Shown here: one piece after another, positions 12,070 through 23,944 of the stretch
Numbering within the stretch: the stretch's first letter is position 1
How the letters are laid out: the number at the start of each line of letters is the position of its first letter
Source: Odontocerum albicorne
Lineage: Eukaryota; Arthropoda; Insecta; Trichoptera; Odontoceridae
Assembly: GCA_949825065.1 (NCBI GenBank)
Contig: OX463841.1
Location: forward strand, 19,724,479 to 19,788,478
Direction: 5' to 3'
Length of the DNA stretch: 64,000 bases
Translations under genes and position numbers: made by a program
Notes under the pieces: model-generated
What the model saw: the letters and a program-made list of their open reading frames with translations, nothing else
What the model was told of the DNA's origin: nothing
Database searches by the model: none

Positions 12070-12890
12070 TTATAAATAATCATATTATTTTTAATATTGA
12101 TGGATGAACTGTAAAAAACAAAAAGGAAGAAGAAGGAACGCTTTGTTTTATTTTTCAAGAGTCTTATCAATAGAGTTTGATATTAAAAAACAACCCTTAA
12201 ATACTTATTTTTCTACTAACGGTAGGATCATGTATAGAAGATGTGATCGACTATAAGATTTACTGACCTTTAATGTATGTTATTTGAGGTATAGTGTATT
12301 ATAAAGAAAGAAATGACGTGGGCCTGGATCCGGACACATTTTAAGAAATCTTTTCGTATGCATATTCATGTGTACTCGTATTCACCCATGCTTCGTCCAT
12401 ATACACGTCCTACGCGGATGAAACATCTCCGTTTTGAATTAATATAACATTTTGATTCAGAACATAATATTTGTAGAAAGAACTACTTTCACACTCGTCG
12501 ACGGCTGTGGTTTAACGGTTGACATTCACACTAAGTTCGATTCCTAGCGGATTCACTTACGGATTGATTTTACTCTTAGACATCTGAATTTGTGTTTTTC
12601 TGTAGTTTATATACTGTTTATCATGAATTATTATTTCGTTATTAAGCAACACAAAAATAGCGCTTTATAAAGCTCTGCCTAACGAAATGCTGGCAAAACG
12701 ATAAATCCTGCCGATCCTCTTGGAACTTTAGATTTGATTTGTCAAGACTGTGTGCTCGCTGAAGTGCAACAGATGGCACACTATAAACCAATACACGCAC
12801 ATGCGTCTTTCATTCACAAGATTACAGTAATTCTTTTTAGAATGCAGTATTGTTGCATGCAGGAGTGAGAAACACTAACAACTTAATAAT
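12070..12890. other. Gene-free stretch, possible tRNA-like piece
   Basis: No gene seen. At 12495-12555 the sequence TGTGGTTTAACGG...AGTTCGATTCC resembles split promoter boxes of a tRNA-derived SINE, but no full tRNA fold is evident. Around 12660 there is another GCGCTTTATAAA fragment. Confidence 0.3.
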
Positions 12891-12894
12891 AATA

Positions 12895-13400
12895 AAAGGA
12901 CACTCTATAAATCGCCGTTTAGAGAGTAAACTCTCCTCAAAGGCGCTATAACTTGGGGTTCAAACCCACTATTATACAGATTAAACAATTTACAAAAAAA
13001 AAAAGTTTAGTGTAAGGATAAAAAGGTGGTGGATGTGGCCAATTGATTGGGTACTTCTTTGCATCTGTGTATGGTTAGAAAAACATATTTGGTAAGAAAA
13101 CAGCAGGAAACTTACGAAGGGGAGACGAACTACTAAGAAACCTTTGTAAATATTTCAATGTGCGATAGTAACATATTCAGCTTTTGGTGGAGTGTAGTGT
13201 GTATATGTAGTATTTGTATACACGTATAACTATGAATTTTGATAAGACCTCCCAAAAAAGTTATTTTCAAGTGCTTTCTAAACCTGCACAAGCCACCCAT
13301 ATCTCTAAAACTTTGAAGCAGACCATTCCACGCCATATGATCAGTAATGGCAAATAACCTAATGATCTCAAACTCCTTATGTATGGCCAAATACCAATTC
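12895..13400 (-). mobile_element. CR1/L2-type LINE 3' fragment, minus strand
   Basis: The minus strand encodes FEIIRLFAITDHMAWNGLLQ followed by SFRDMGGLCRFRKHLK. This parallels the AVADPVTWNGLPPSARDMGG stretch at 11.9 kb. The 3' tail (CCTCAAAGGCGCTATAA in plus orientation) is at 12935-12955. Confidence 0.7.
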
Positions 13401-14144
13401 AGCTAAGACTAAGATCACGCAGGAGCGGTATGACCACCCACACCCCTCTTGAAGGCTTTCCGGAATGTGAACGAGTCGATTCCTGGAGAGCTAGAGCTTG
13501 ACGACACGGATATACCCACCACTATTATGGGTCATATAAAGGAATTGCCTACGCATCACATTCCATGGGTAGATCAAAATATAATCTCCTATGATTGGTG
13601 CTCAAGATTGATAAAAAGGACCCACCACCATGCATTTGTGGTGACATTCGATCAAGTTCGCACCTAATGCTTAGCTCACTGTGCCCCGTGAGCTGTTCAG
13701 AAGAAAACCAGCAGAGGGAACGCTCCAATGCCATCATAATTGCATCTTTCTGAGCTTATAGGACACGGTTGGAATTACACACTGCATCTTTTTTTGGGCC
13801 TTCATTGACTCAAAATATTTTTCTCTCCTAGACTAAGATTTTATGATGTGGATATACAGGCGAGCCCCCCAAATCCCCAAATAGAAGTTCTAATACATAT
13901 GAGCAAAGACCGAGAAATGCTTCAAACTGTGAAAGTTTTTAAAAACTTTGGTTACATAAAGAGTGACCTATAAAACATGGTAACATAACTGATTATCTAA
14001 TGAAAATGAAATGGCAAACGAGGTAGAGAAAGACGCCGCACCCCATTTCTTGACACAAAAACTTACGTGAATGGTTTGAGTGCAGTTCAACTGTTGACCT
14101 CTATGGCCTAGTATTCCCGTAGGTCCGTCTGGTTAAAGAGTTCT

Positions 14145-14470
14145 TCGTCTGGTAACAATACTCGCACACGCTAGACGTGTACTGGTGTTGTTGCGTATTC
14201 GTCTGGTAACAATACTCGCACACGCTAGACGTGTACTGGTGTTGTTGCGTATTCGTCTGGTAACAATACTCGCACACGCTAGACGTGTACTGGTGTTGTT
14301 GCGTATTCGTCTGGTAACAATACTCGCACACGCTAGACGTGTACTGGTGTTGTTGCGTATTCGTCTGGTAACAATACTCGCACACGCTAGACGTGTACTG
14401 GTGTTGTTGCGTATTCGTCTGGTAACAATACTCGCACACGCTAGACGTGTACTGGTGTTGTTGCGTATTC
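14145..14470. repeat. 54-bp minisatellite, 6 copies
   Basis: Six identical copies of a unit starting TCGTCTGGTAACAATACTCG. Because 54 is divisible by 3, both strands stay open: the minus strand repeats NTQQHQYTSSVCEYCYQT six times and the plus strand repeats an 18-residue Leu/Arg-rich unit. Neither has gene context, so I treat the frames as by-products. Confidence 0.95.
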
Positions 14471-14479
14471 ACGTGCTGT

Positions 14480-14984
14480 AGTATTTCAAGACCGCATCAT
14501 CAATTCGGATATTTTGAGGGGTACCATACGAATGAATGAATGAGTTCAACTGATTTGTTCCTGGGTGCAGTCAACAAAGTGAAACTTATGGTAACCTCCG
14601 AAAAAAGATAGCACCTCAATAAAAATATTCAATTCGAGTAATTTACTCTCTTATTGGTGGGATTTTGATCTCCTCGTATATTAGAAGTATTCTACGAGTA
14701 ATATACTCGTAATATAATAATATATTTTTAATTATAACCCTATTTTGTTAATTGCGAAACGAACAACTTTTCTCACCAATTCATTTGTACTTCAAACCCT
14801 TCGTGGATTAAGCGAAACATGATTTTTTTCTGATCCAATTCAAATTTACAAAATGCAGTGTTAAAAAACGCGCTACAAGCATTGTTATAAGAGTAGCCGT
14901 AAAATAGCGCCGCTATTGTTTTTTAATTGCATTTTTGAGTAGCATGCTACTTAAGAGTTCTGTTATCTGGGCAGTTTATAGAGC
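14480..14984. other. AT-rich stretch with no recognised feature
   Basis: No gene, terminal repeat or tandem structure recognised. Confidence 0.4.
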
Positions 14985-15215
14985 TTAGAGCTTTAAGATG
15001 GAGATACGGAGAGAATGGATGACGAAAGAATGACTAAACTAGTATGCAGGTCAGAAGTGTAAGGTGTACGTGCAAGAGGTAGACAGAGGGAATCATTACT
15101 GTATCAGGTGGACCAGATTTAGAAAGAAGATAAAGTTTGAAATATGAATAATGGAAGATTGAGCATGGCGAGATGTATGAATGTGGAGCAAGCGAAAGTT
15201 GTGTGCTTGTATCGA
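14985..15215 (+). mobile_element. LINE 3' fragment
   Basis: Broken translation near GVRARGRQRESLLYQVDQI, then a tail resembling SMARCMNVEQAKVVCLYRN. The same tail occurs in reverse orientation at 18.9 and 47.1 kb, which indicates one LINE family. Confidence 0.5.
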
Positions 15216-15644
15216 AACGTTTGGAGATCTCTTCTCTTTACGTGCCGCGCAAGAGACACGACGTGATGATATCGTATATACATACGAGTATGTATGTATG
15301 TTATACTACTTTAGATTGAAAAATAAAATAGCTTTGACAACACTGACAAAATTATAATACGATTTTTTTCCCGAACAACAAAATAATCTAATTCGAGATA
15401 AATTGACATAAAATTATTGACTTCGAGACTCCTGGTTACCGTATTATTTTATAGCCAGCTAAATCTCGTCATCATATTAATATTCAGCTTGAAACGTGAA
15501 CATGCCGATTTGTAGGAAGTAACAATGGAATGCTTTCACTCTTCGTGATAATCCATTCTAAATACTCATTTGGCAGGCTTCAGTATTACAGTTAGTTCCC
15601 GCATTTATGAGCCAATTCGTTACAAACATTCGTTCAGAAAGCGA

Positions 15645-15785
15645 CAACCCATGTCTTAGTTGGTAAGACACCAATCTTCCAGCCCGGGAGTTGAGGATTC
15701 GATTTCCGTTGAAACCCAGTTTAAAAAAATAAAAAGGATTCCATTCTGATTTTCACTTGAAGCCTTTTTAACATCCTTCTGTATT
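15645..15785 (+). mobile_element. tRNA-derived SINE copy 2
   Basis: Box A-like TCTTAGTTGGTAAGACACC, then GAGGATTCGATTTCC (box B) and a short body ending in a TTTTCACTTGAAGCC segment shared with the other copies. Confidence 0.7.
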
Positions 15786-15884
15786 GTTTTATGGGACGGA
15801 TGCGACACTTACAGAAAAATATTGGTCTTCTAGGCAGGCCTTTAAAATTGAATGAAGTATCATCCCTTTCAACCGGTGAAGGCA

Positions 15885-16105
15885 TCACCACCTCTCTGCA
15901 AATGCTGACCAGCGTGTTCTGGTTGATAAGACGCCTGTCTTCCAGTCCTGGGTTTGCATATTTAATTCCTTTTGGTACTCTGATTTTTTTTAAATGGTTT
16001 TCACGTGAGGCTTATTTAATATATTTCTGGTTTGTTAAAAGAGATTGCCACGTGGTAATACACATGCCAGGTTGTACTGTTTACAACCAAAGTTTAATAC
16101 AATAA
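15885..16105 (+). mobile_element. tRNA-derived SINE copy 3
   Basis: GGTTGATAAGACGCCTGTCT head, then the shared body TTTTCACGTGAGGCTTA and the 3' segment GATTGCCACGTGG...GCCAGGTTGTACTG with an AATACAATAATAC tail. Confidence 0.75.
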
Positions 16106-16184
16106 TACAACTCGTAAACAGAAAAATAATATCACATAGAGATAATGGTATTGATGGGACCTATGTCTTGAAGAAAATGAAAAT

Positions 16185-16355
16185 TGAGACACCGTGGTCT
16201 GTCTTTAAAGCCGGGGGTTGCGGGTTTAATTCCCGTTAGTATCCAGATTTATTAAAAAGTAATTTTAACACGTTTAACATTTAAGATCGCCACATGAAAT
16301 AAACCAAAAAGTTGTACTGTATACAACGAAAATATAATGCAATACAATAATACAA
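16185..16355 (+). mobile_element. tRNA-derived SINE copy 4
   Basis: Contains GGGGGTTGCGGGTTTAATTC (box B region), the shared AAGATCGCCACATG segment, and a GTTGTACTGTATACAAC plus AATACAATAATAC tail. Lies just downstream of copy 3 in the same orientation. Confidence 0.7.
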
Positions 16356-16359
16356 ATCG

Positions 16360-17220
16360 ACGATATGTTTTATCAATATAATTTCGAAATATTATTTAAA
16401 AGGTTATAAAATAATTCAGATTTTTTCACTGCTTCGGTTAATCCACAACCCGGTTAATGCGATCCCGGATAATCGAGAGTCTACTGTAGCTTATAAACAT
16501 TATTCATAGAAACTTCAACCTACAATCCATTAGCAATGTTAAAATGGGAAAACACAAAATCTGGATCTCTTCAAGGGAAAAATACCCGTAAACTGTTCCT
16601 GAGAATTTGGTGTGGACACAGATCCGGGAGAAAAGTGGGGCAACCAGAGCACAGGCCCAAGCTCGATATCTGAAGAGTTTCACAATCGGTAAAATATTAA
16701 AATCGCCTTTCATATATTTTTGTTAATGCCCATGATCATAGGCAGTTCTAGTGAATTAATAAAAAAATTCACATATTGGACAATAGAGATTGTGAGATAT
16801 GGTTATTCTATTTATTCAACATTTAATTTCGAACATAATCAATTTCGATAGTCATTGATAATTTTGCTTCAGTGAATAAATATATCAATCTTTAACATTT
16901 TAATTTTCATTTGTTGATTTATATTGCGAGACAAAGTGAAAATCTTCAATTTTCCCTTTTTTCGAAGACTGGGAGGTGATTTTTAAAAATCAAGAGAAAA
17001 CTTACACATTTTAAAATAAGTGGAAAATGTCATAACAATTTTACACATTCCCGAAAGTGTTTAGAAAAATAGCCACTTCATAGTGGGCGCGTTTTCGAAT
17101 GGGCGCCAAAAGTTGCTGATTTAAATTTAATACAAGAAATCAGATTAGTTATTAAGTCTGTTTCAATGTAACTTTTCTCCTATTTTTTTATATTTTTGGT
17201 GTTTTTTTAATAACTTGTAT
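16360..17220. other. Gene-free AT-rich stretch
   Basis: No recognised gene or transposon ends. Confidence 0.4.
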
Positions 17221-17224
17221 CATA

Positions 17225-18515
17225 ACACATCGATCAATAAGTCCCGGGACTAACTACTAAAACAACATTTGTTTGCCAAAATTCTTCTTTATTCATCAAC
17301 ATAGTCTCCTTCAACAGCGATACATTCATTCCAATGCTTTCCTAACTTTTCTATGCCAGCCGCGTAGAACGATTTATCTTTGGTTTCAAAATAAGCGTTA
17401 GTTTTGGCAATCACCTCTTCATTGGAGCCAAATCTCTTTCCCTGGAGCATCTTTTTGAGGTCTGCGAACAGCCAATAGTCGCTGGGGCCAAATCTGGAGA
17501 ATACGGTGGGTGCGGAAGCAATTCGAAGTTCAACTTATGCAATTTGGCCATCGTTACCATCGACTTGTGACACGGTGCATTGTCCTGATGAAAGAGAACT
17601 TTTTTCTTCTTCATACGGGGCCGTTTTTTTTGCAATTTCTGCCTTCAAACGCTCCAATAACGCTATGTATTATTCGCTTTTGATGGGTTTTCCCTTTTCA
17701 AGGTCATCAATGAATATTATACCATGCGCATCCCAAAATACGGAGGACATAACCTTCCCGGCCGACTGTTGAGTTTTTGGTCGATTCGGACGACTTTCAC
17801 CGGCTGCTCTTCACTCAGCTGACTGCCGATTTGATTCCGGAGTATAGTGGTGGATCCAAATTTCATCCATTGTCACATACCGACGTAAAAACTCCTGTTT
17901 ATTTCGCGTAAACAGTGCCAAACAGCGCTCTGAAACATCGATGCGTTGTTGTTTCTGTTCCATTGTGAGCAAACGCGGCACCCATTTCGAAAAAAGCTTT
18001 TTCATGACCAAATGTTCATGCAAAATAGTGTAAACACTACCAAATGATATCTTCAGAATGTCAGCTATCTCACGCAACTTTACTTTGCGATTTTCCATCA
18101 CGATTTTGAGGTTTTTTTTCTGTTTTCTGGTGTAACAGCCTCATTTGGACGACCAGAGCGTTCAGCATAATTTGTGTCTCTACGACCGCGTTTGAAATCA
18201 GCATACCACCGACAAATGGTTGTTTTCGACGGAGCAGAGCACGGATAACACATTTCAAGCCATCGCTGAGTTTGAACGGTATTTTTCCCATTAAAAAGCA
18301 ACGTTTTATCAACACACGAAATTTGGTTTTTTCCATTGTTTTGAAAATAGGAAAAGTAGCGTCACTAAAACCACTGTAACTCAATGACACAATGTCGGAA
18401 TGTCATGAAAGTTTGACACGTAACTTCTAAAGGTTGGTACTAACTGAGAATCGTATGGATTTGTTATTAGAGGCGCCATCTGTTGTTTAGTTCCGGGACT
18501 TATTGATCGACGTGT
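17225..18515 (-). mobile_element. Mariner, irritans/Himar1-like, damaged
   Basis: The terminal inverted repeats ACACATCGATCAATAAGTCC and their complement end at 18515, with TA at 17223-17224 and 18516-18517. The 1291-bp element carries a minus-strand transposase closely resembling the Himar1 type. Confidence 0.95.
17289..18336 (-). pseudogene. Himar1-like mariner transposase pseudogene
   Basis: Starts at the ATG at 18336 (MEKTKFRVLIKRCFLMGKNT). Recognisable are WYADFKRGRRD, SGRPNEAV, FSKWVPRLLT, RYVTMDEIWIHHYTPESNRQ (first catalytic Asp), LFHQDNAPCHKS (second) and LLPHPPYSPDLAP (third region). Pieces lie in different frames and the SDFFLF segment carrying the third Asp is disrupted (APATIGCS), so the enzyme is dead. 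Confidence 0.92.
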
Positions 18516-18529
18516 TACATATTAAAAAA

Positions 18530-18786
18530 ATCTCATACACCTGCAAAAGATCTCACACGCCTGCAAAAGATCTCACACACCTGCAAAAGATCTCACACAC
18601 CTGCAAAATATCTCACACATCTGCAAAAGATCACACACACCTGCAAAAGATCTCACACACCTGCAAAAGATCTCACACATCTGCAAAAGATCTCACACAC
18701 CTGCAAAAGATCTCACACACCTGCAAAAGATCTCACACACCTGCAAAAGATCTCACACACCTGCAAAAGATCTCACACCCGCAAAA
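18530..18786. repeat. 20-bp minisatellite, about 13 copies
   Basis: Unit ATCTCACACACCTGCAAAAG with a few point changes. It starts 13 bp beyond the mariner's target TA. A 111-codon frame across it (KDLTHLQKISHTCKRSHTP) is only the three frames of a 20-bp repeat read in turn. Confidence 0.97.
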
Positions 18787-18894
18787 AAATGCAGTTTCTT
18801 TTATTAAAAAAAATACAAAACATTTCTTTCACATTTAATTTGGACTGTTACTTGTTTAAAACTGAAAATATTGAAAAATACATACATACATATT

Positions 18895-19060
18895 GTCACG
18901 CCGTGTCCATTGTGGGGTTGGCATAGAGAACAGATCTACAATATTTACTATTCAAGCACACAACTTTCGCCTCCTGCGCATTCATATGTCTTATCATGCA
19001 CAATCTTCTATTGCTCATACTTCTCACTTTAACTTCTTTCAAAATCTAGTTCATTTCATA
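18895..19060 (-). mobile_element. LINE 3' tail fragment, minus strand
   Basis: Shares CAACTTTCGCCTCCTGCGCA and ACAATCTTCTATTGCTCATA with 47.1 kb. In reverse it parallels the tail at 15.15 kb. Confidence 0.45.
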
Positions 19061-19930
19061 TAAGCTGAAATATTTTTTTTTTTCATTCTTCCAAATGTAC
19101 ATGTTGTATTTCACAAACTTACATGCATAATTTTATACATTGTATTGTAACTGCAAATCTAGCAAATCTGGCCAATACTTTTTACATACCTTTCAAATGT
19201 ATTTTAAATTATTCCACTTAGTACACATACTCGTACAATATTTGTCACATGAGAGGTAAGCAGAAAGAAGAGGTCTCCATATCTTTCTAATTATACTGCC
19301 TTAATATTTTTAAATTATTGACCTGCTAAATATTTTTATTCTATAAAATAAATATCCATATATTAATTATTGTGTATACGAGTAAAAACATTAATTATTG
19401 TGTATTTTTTATGTGAATATATTTCCATATCTTACTAATTGAAGTACATTACCTCACGCACGCCTAATTTTGCAAACAAATTACTCGTATGAACACTTTG
19501 TACAACTACAGATACACATTTCATTTTTATTAATCCCCTCAGTTATTGAAAATGCTTCCTTTAATGTACAAATATAAGTTAAAATAAAAAACATTTATTT
19601 TAGAACTCTTAAATTTTATAAACGCACCAAACCCCAATATCATCTATTTGTTCATAATTTTCAAAATATAGCCCTGGCTTCCAATTCTGTCCCATATTGC
19701 AACCCTTAAATTGTGATGACAGGGGATAAGAAAGCAGTGTAAGGTGACCTTTCTCTTGCATGACTTACGAAACTAGCCACCAAGTAGACTGTGATCATGA
19801 CACCCTCTTTGGCATAAATATATAATATAAAGAAAGAAAATATGTTAAATCTTTGAAAAGACCTATGGAAAGAAGTGGGAAATGGTTGACATGTTCAGAA
19901 CCCAACTAAAAGGTTTCCTCGGTTCTCTCT
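19061..19930. other. AT-rich stretch with no recognised feature
   Basis: No gene or repeat end recognised. Confidence 0.4.
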
Positions 19931-19937
19931 TTTATGA

Positions 19938-20146
19938 AAAACCTGGTGCAGTTTTAATTGATTCCAGTTTGGTAGGAGCATTGCAACATGTAAACTTATG
20001 TTCAATGATAAACCTGGTGCAGTTTTAATTGATTCCAGTTTGGTAGGAGCATTGCAACATGTAAACTTATGTTCAATGATAAACCTGGTGCAGTTTTAAT
20101 TGATTCCAGTTTGGTAGGAGCATTGCAACATGTAAACTTATGTTCA
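19938..20146. repeat. 71-bp tandem repeat, 3 copies
   Basis: ACCTGGTGCAGTTTTAATTG recurs at 19941, 20012 and 20083 with nearly identical 71-bp units ending ...AACTTATGTTCA. Confidence 0.93.
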
Positions 20147-20468
20147 CTTTTCTGCTTCGATCTTATTACTTGCAACATTTCTGATGAGTCATTTTCTAAT
20201 TTGAATAAAATATTACAAAAAAAAGGATATTAAAACATTACAATATCACACTATATAACATTTTCATTGTATAAAATAAAACCTGGCAGACTTATTTCAA
20301 GTGAGTTTTTGTTATACAATAACACATTTTATTTAAAATACTAGCTGTACCCGGCCACGCGTTGCTGTGGCTCAGTCTGGTTAAATGGAAAAGAAAGAAA
20401 AGAGAAAGCACACGTTTCTAATATGTTTAATTTCACAATGCTTGTGGGTATACAATATTTTTGACGTC

Positions 20469-20741
20469 TTTCAGCCACTCTCAGCCTGCCGCGTTCATTC
20501 TCTTGAGAACGAAGCAGATCTGAATCTGCAGAACGTAATCGCCGTGCTCGCAACCGTGCATCCTCAAGTCTGGCTGCACGTCACTCTGCTGCTTCCTCGG
20601 CACGTTTTGAGCCATTCTTTGTCTGTTTCGCTCGTTGTTCCTCAGTTTGGTTTGCAATTACTCGTCGCACTGCTTCCACTCCGCGAGTACGACGACCTAA
20701 GTTTGATCTTCTGCGAGGCATTATTTTAATGAACTAAAGCA
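20469..20741 (-). pseudogene. Helitron N-terminal (Arg/Glu-rich) segment
   Basis: Reads MPRRRSNLGRRTRGVEAVRR, then IANQTEEQRAKQTKNGSKR, then LEDARLRARRLRSADSDLL and NERGRLRVAE, with one internal stop (AEEAAE-stop-RAARL). These Arg/Glu-rich reiterations are typical of the first part of animal Helitron proteins. Confidence 0.7.
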
Positions 20742-20850
20742 GATCGATTGTACTGAAAAAGAAGAAAGAAAGTTATAACGAAAACATAAAATTGCGAAAC
20801 ATTAAAAAAGGAAAAAACACAAACTAAAAACAAAGAAAAAACAAAAAAAA

Positions 20851-21504
20851 TTATGTGTCGCCACAAAATGAGTATTTCAGGCAAGCATTTATTTCGTCCG
20901 CCGGTGTAGATCGAGGAATTTCAGGTAATGTTTGCCTGAATTCTCCTGCAAGCAATATTAATGCGTTCCCAAATGGTCTGATGTTTCCACGCAAATCTTG
21001 CAATGATCGATTAAGAGCCTCGAGAGATATTTTGTGTGCCATTGTGCATTCATCCCAAACAATACGTTTACATTTCTGCAATACTTTTCCCATGCCGGAT
21101 GCTTTGGAAATGTTGCAAGTGGGACTTTCAGTGAAACGCATGTTCAATGGCAATTTCAAAGCGGAATGAGCAGTTCTTCCACCTGGTAGCAATGTCGCAG
21201 CTATTCCGGACGACGCAAGAGTTAAGGCTATGTCATTTTGGGATCGAATTGCTGCCAGAATCAATCTAATTAGGAACGTTTTACCAGTTCCTCCTGGTAA
21301 AACGTTAGATAGAGTATCTAAGAAGATTTCTCCAGCCCCGTTATTGACAGTTTGCATTATTTGATCGTAAATGCCTTTTTGCTCAAGCGTTAGCTTAGGA
21401 ATATTTGATTGCACACACGACAAAAGATCACCCGTGTTGTAATTTTGTTCACGACGCAATTCTACATCGAACGAAACAGCAGCAGATCGATTCAGTGATG
21501 GCAT
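20851..21504 (-). pseudogene. Helitron Pif1-like helicase fragment
   Basis: Second helicase copy, very similar to that at 9.4-10.3 kb. Here the P-loop is altered: LDTLSNVLPGGTGKT, apparently with a short insertion. It keeps VWDECTMAHK (motif II) and GEFRQTLPEIPR. Truncated at both ends, about 217 codons, so not functional. Confidence 0.9.
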
Positions 21505-22840
21505 GGCGATTGAGAACTTTGTTTGCGATTTTTAAGCACAAATCTCCAATCATTATCAACGCTTCGTTGTAGATTTCTGCTGAGAAATCCATGTTCATAT
21601 TTGAATTTTCCTTGCGTATTCGACGGAAAATATCTTGTGCGATTTATATTTCTCCCATAGCTCGGTTGGGCATGAAGGAGAACAGGCGGTCAATATGATT
21701 ATAAACAATGCACGAATTTCATTTAAAAAAACTAAATGAAAAAATCGAAAACATTGAAAATGCTAAGTGGCCTGTAACCTGTAAATGAGCAATGTTTCGT
21801 ATTGCGTGATCAATCGACACAGATCAATCCCGTTCTTCCTCAGTTTGATTGGCAATTACTCGTCACACTGCTTCCGCTCCGAGAGTACGAAGACCTAAGT
21901 TTGATCTTCTGCGAGGCATTATTTTGATAAACTAAAGCAGATCGATTGCACTGAAAAAGAGAAAAGAAAGTTATAACAAAAACATATTGAGAACTTTGTT
22001 TGCGATTTCTAAGCACAAATCTTCAATCATTATCAACGCTTCGTTGTAGATTTCTGCTGAGAAATCCATTATCATATTTCAATTTTACTCGCGTATTCGA
22101 CGGAAAATATCTTCAGCTATGTGCTATTTATATTTCTCCCATAACTCTGTTGGACATGAAGGAGAGCAGGCGGTCAATATGATTGCAAACAATGCACGAA
22201 TTTGATTTAAAAAAACTAAATGAAAGAATCGAAAACATTGAAAATGCTACATAACCTGTAAATGAGCAATGTTTAGTATTGCGTGATCAATTTCAATGCA
22301 TTTCACGATATAATTTGAATTCCACTGCCAATTGCATTGAAAAATAAGAAAAACAGTTAAAAAACTAAATGAAAGAATCGGAAATGTCGAAAGTGCTATG
22401 TGACATGACCTGTCAATGAGAAATGTTTAGTTCGCGTGTGTTGCTGCAGAGGGCGCTCCCATTATATCGTCTGTTTTATATATATTTTTTATATACAACT
22501 GTATATAAAAAAGTATATATAAACATGCGTATTTGAATGCAACCTTTTGTCAAAATTTCAAAGCATTGAAAAATAAGAAAAACAGTTAAAAACCTAAATT
22601 AAAGAATCGGAAATGTCGAAAATGCTATGTGACAACCTGTCAATGAGAAATGTTTAGTTTGCGTGTGTTGCTGCAGAGGGCGCTCCCATTATTTCGTCTG
22701 TTTTATATACAACTGTATATAAAAAAGTATATATGATTATGCTTGTATACGAATGCAACCTTTTGTCCAAATTTCAAAGCAATCGGTGCGGAGATTTGAG
22801 ACTTTTAATATACGAACATTTACATTTTTATGTATATAGA

Positions 22841-23645
22841 TAAAAGATAAATAGATAAATAAATAGGGACCCAAGACTTAATTAATTCATATATAACATT
22901 TCACATTTACTATATACTCATATTAAAAACTATTTACTCTTTAGCTGCAAATACCCTATGGAGTGCAACGCACGTTATATTAAGCATTTCAAATGCCAAT
23001 TCAATGAAAAAGTTTTTACTTTTCTCCATCTAGGTTCGCTAAATATATTATAGTAACGAAACATTTTGAAATAAGTAGATATTAAAAAAAAAATAAACGG
23101 AATAATTCATCTTTTTTAACATTTATCTCTCAAGTGATAAAAATTAATATGAAATACTTTTTGTGTAAAATCTGTTGATGAGAAAGAAAATTATTGATTT
23201 GAAGCTTTGCTTTTCAATATCCCGTAAAATAAAAATGTAAGTTTAAAAAACAAACTTTATTATTAATTTATAAGGAATTTGAAAAATTAAAAAAATATAT
23301 AAACATGATTGTATACGAATGGAACCTTTCGTCAAAATTTCGAAGCAATGAAAAATAAGACAAACAGTTAAAAAACGAAATTAAAGAATCTGAAATGTCG
23401 AAAATGCAATGTGACATAACAACTGTCAGTGAAAATTGTTTAGTTCGCGTGTCGCTGAAGGGGGCGCTAACCCTTATTTCATCTGTTTTATGTACTTTTT
23501 TGTATATAACGGTATATAAAAAAAATATGTAAACATTCTTGTATACGAATGCCAACTTTTGTCAAAATTTCAAAGCAATCGGTAGAGAACTTTCGGAGAT
23601 TAGATAACTATAATATACGAACATTTACATTTTTATTCATATAGA
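22841..23645 (-). mobile_element. Additional Helitron 5'-end fragment
   Basis: 23300-23645 is another copy of the Helitron 5' region (CAATGTGACATAAC, GGGGGCGCTAA, AACATTTACATTTTTATTCA) and ends in its own 5' terminus at 23645. Together with copies inside 22300-22840 this makes several 5' ends in series. 22860-23270 is AT-rich and unassigned. Confidence 0.65.
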
Positions 23646-23646
23646 T

Positions 23647-23939
23647 CAGTGCTTCCCAAATTGGGGGCCGCGGGATTTCTCATGGGGGTCGCGAAAATAT
23701 TCAGTACAAATATTCATGTGAGTATTAAATTGTTTCATGTGAGTATAGTTTTTATTTAAAAAAAAAGTTTTTAAGCAAGTTCCTATAATTTTGTGTTGAA
23801 TATAAATATGTGTATTTTAATTGTAATAATTATTGCCAAATAAATCTTCAACTATAAAAAAAATGTTTTTTTGGGGGGGGGCGGGAATTAATTACTTCAG
23901 ATTTAGGGGCCGTTACATGAAAGTAATTGGGAAGCACTG
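23647..23939. mobile_element. Nonautonomous hAT element with intact ends
   Basis: 293 bp with terminal inverted repeats CAGTGCTTCCCAAATT and AATTGGGAAGCACTG. The 8-bp target duplication is ATATAGAT (23639-23646); its right copy is ATATA at 23940-23944 continued by GAT at 24902-24904, after a mariner split it. The interior is G-rich (TTGGGGGCCGCGGG, GGGGGGGGGCGGG) and non-coding. Confidence 0.92.
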
Positions 23940-23944
23940 ATATA

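Larger units (their letters stand above)
20341..22840 (-). mobile_element. Helitron B with a defined 3' terminus
   Basis: On the minus strand the element ends ...CCGGGTACAGCTAG at 20341, followed by T in the host. A hairpin (CCACAGCAACGCGTGG) sits about 10 nt before the CTAG, the textbook Helitron 3' end. A 5' terminus TCTATATACATAAAAATG ends at 22840, preceded by A. The interior encodes an N-terminal segment (MPRRRSNLGRRTR) and part of a Pif1-like helicase. Segments at 21510-21815 are repeated at 21988-22290, so the interior is rearranged. No Rep nuclease was seen. Confidence 0.85.

Noticed and set aside
14101..14472. Cys/Tyr-rich 123-codon repeat protein on the minus strand
   Set aside because: The unit is 54 bp, so the frame remains open by arithmetic. 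There are no flanking exons or promoter, so I keep it only as a low-interest question.
15645..16355. tRNA genes
   Set aside because: Box A and box B-like segments are present, but there is no closed cloverleaf or acceptor stem, and the same head plus body recurs dispersed; these are SINEs.
18503..18838. 111-codon open frame with a repeated THLQKISHTCKRS pattern
   Set aside because: It is a product of the 20-bp minisatellite; there is no start context, no flanking coding sequence, and part of the first codons lies in the mariner end.
20385..20729. 114-codon plus-strand frame
   Set aside because: Antisense to the Helitron N-terminal segment.
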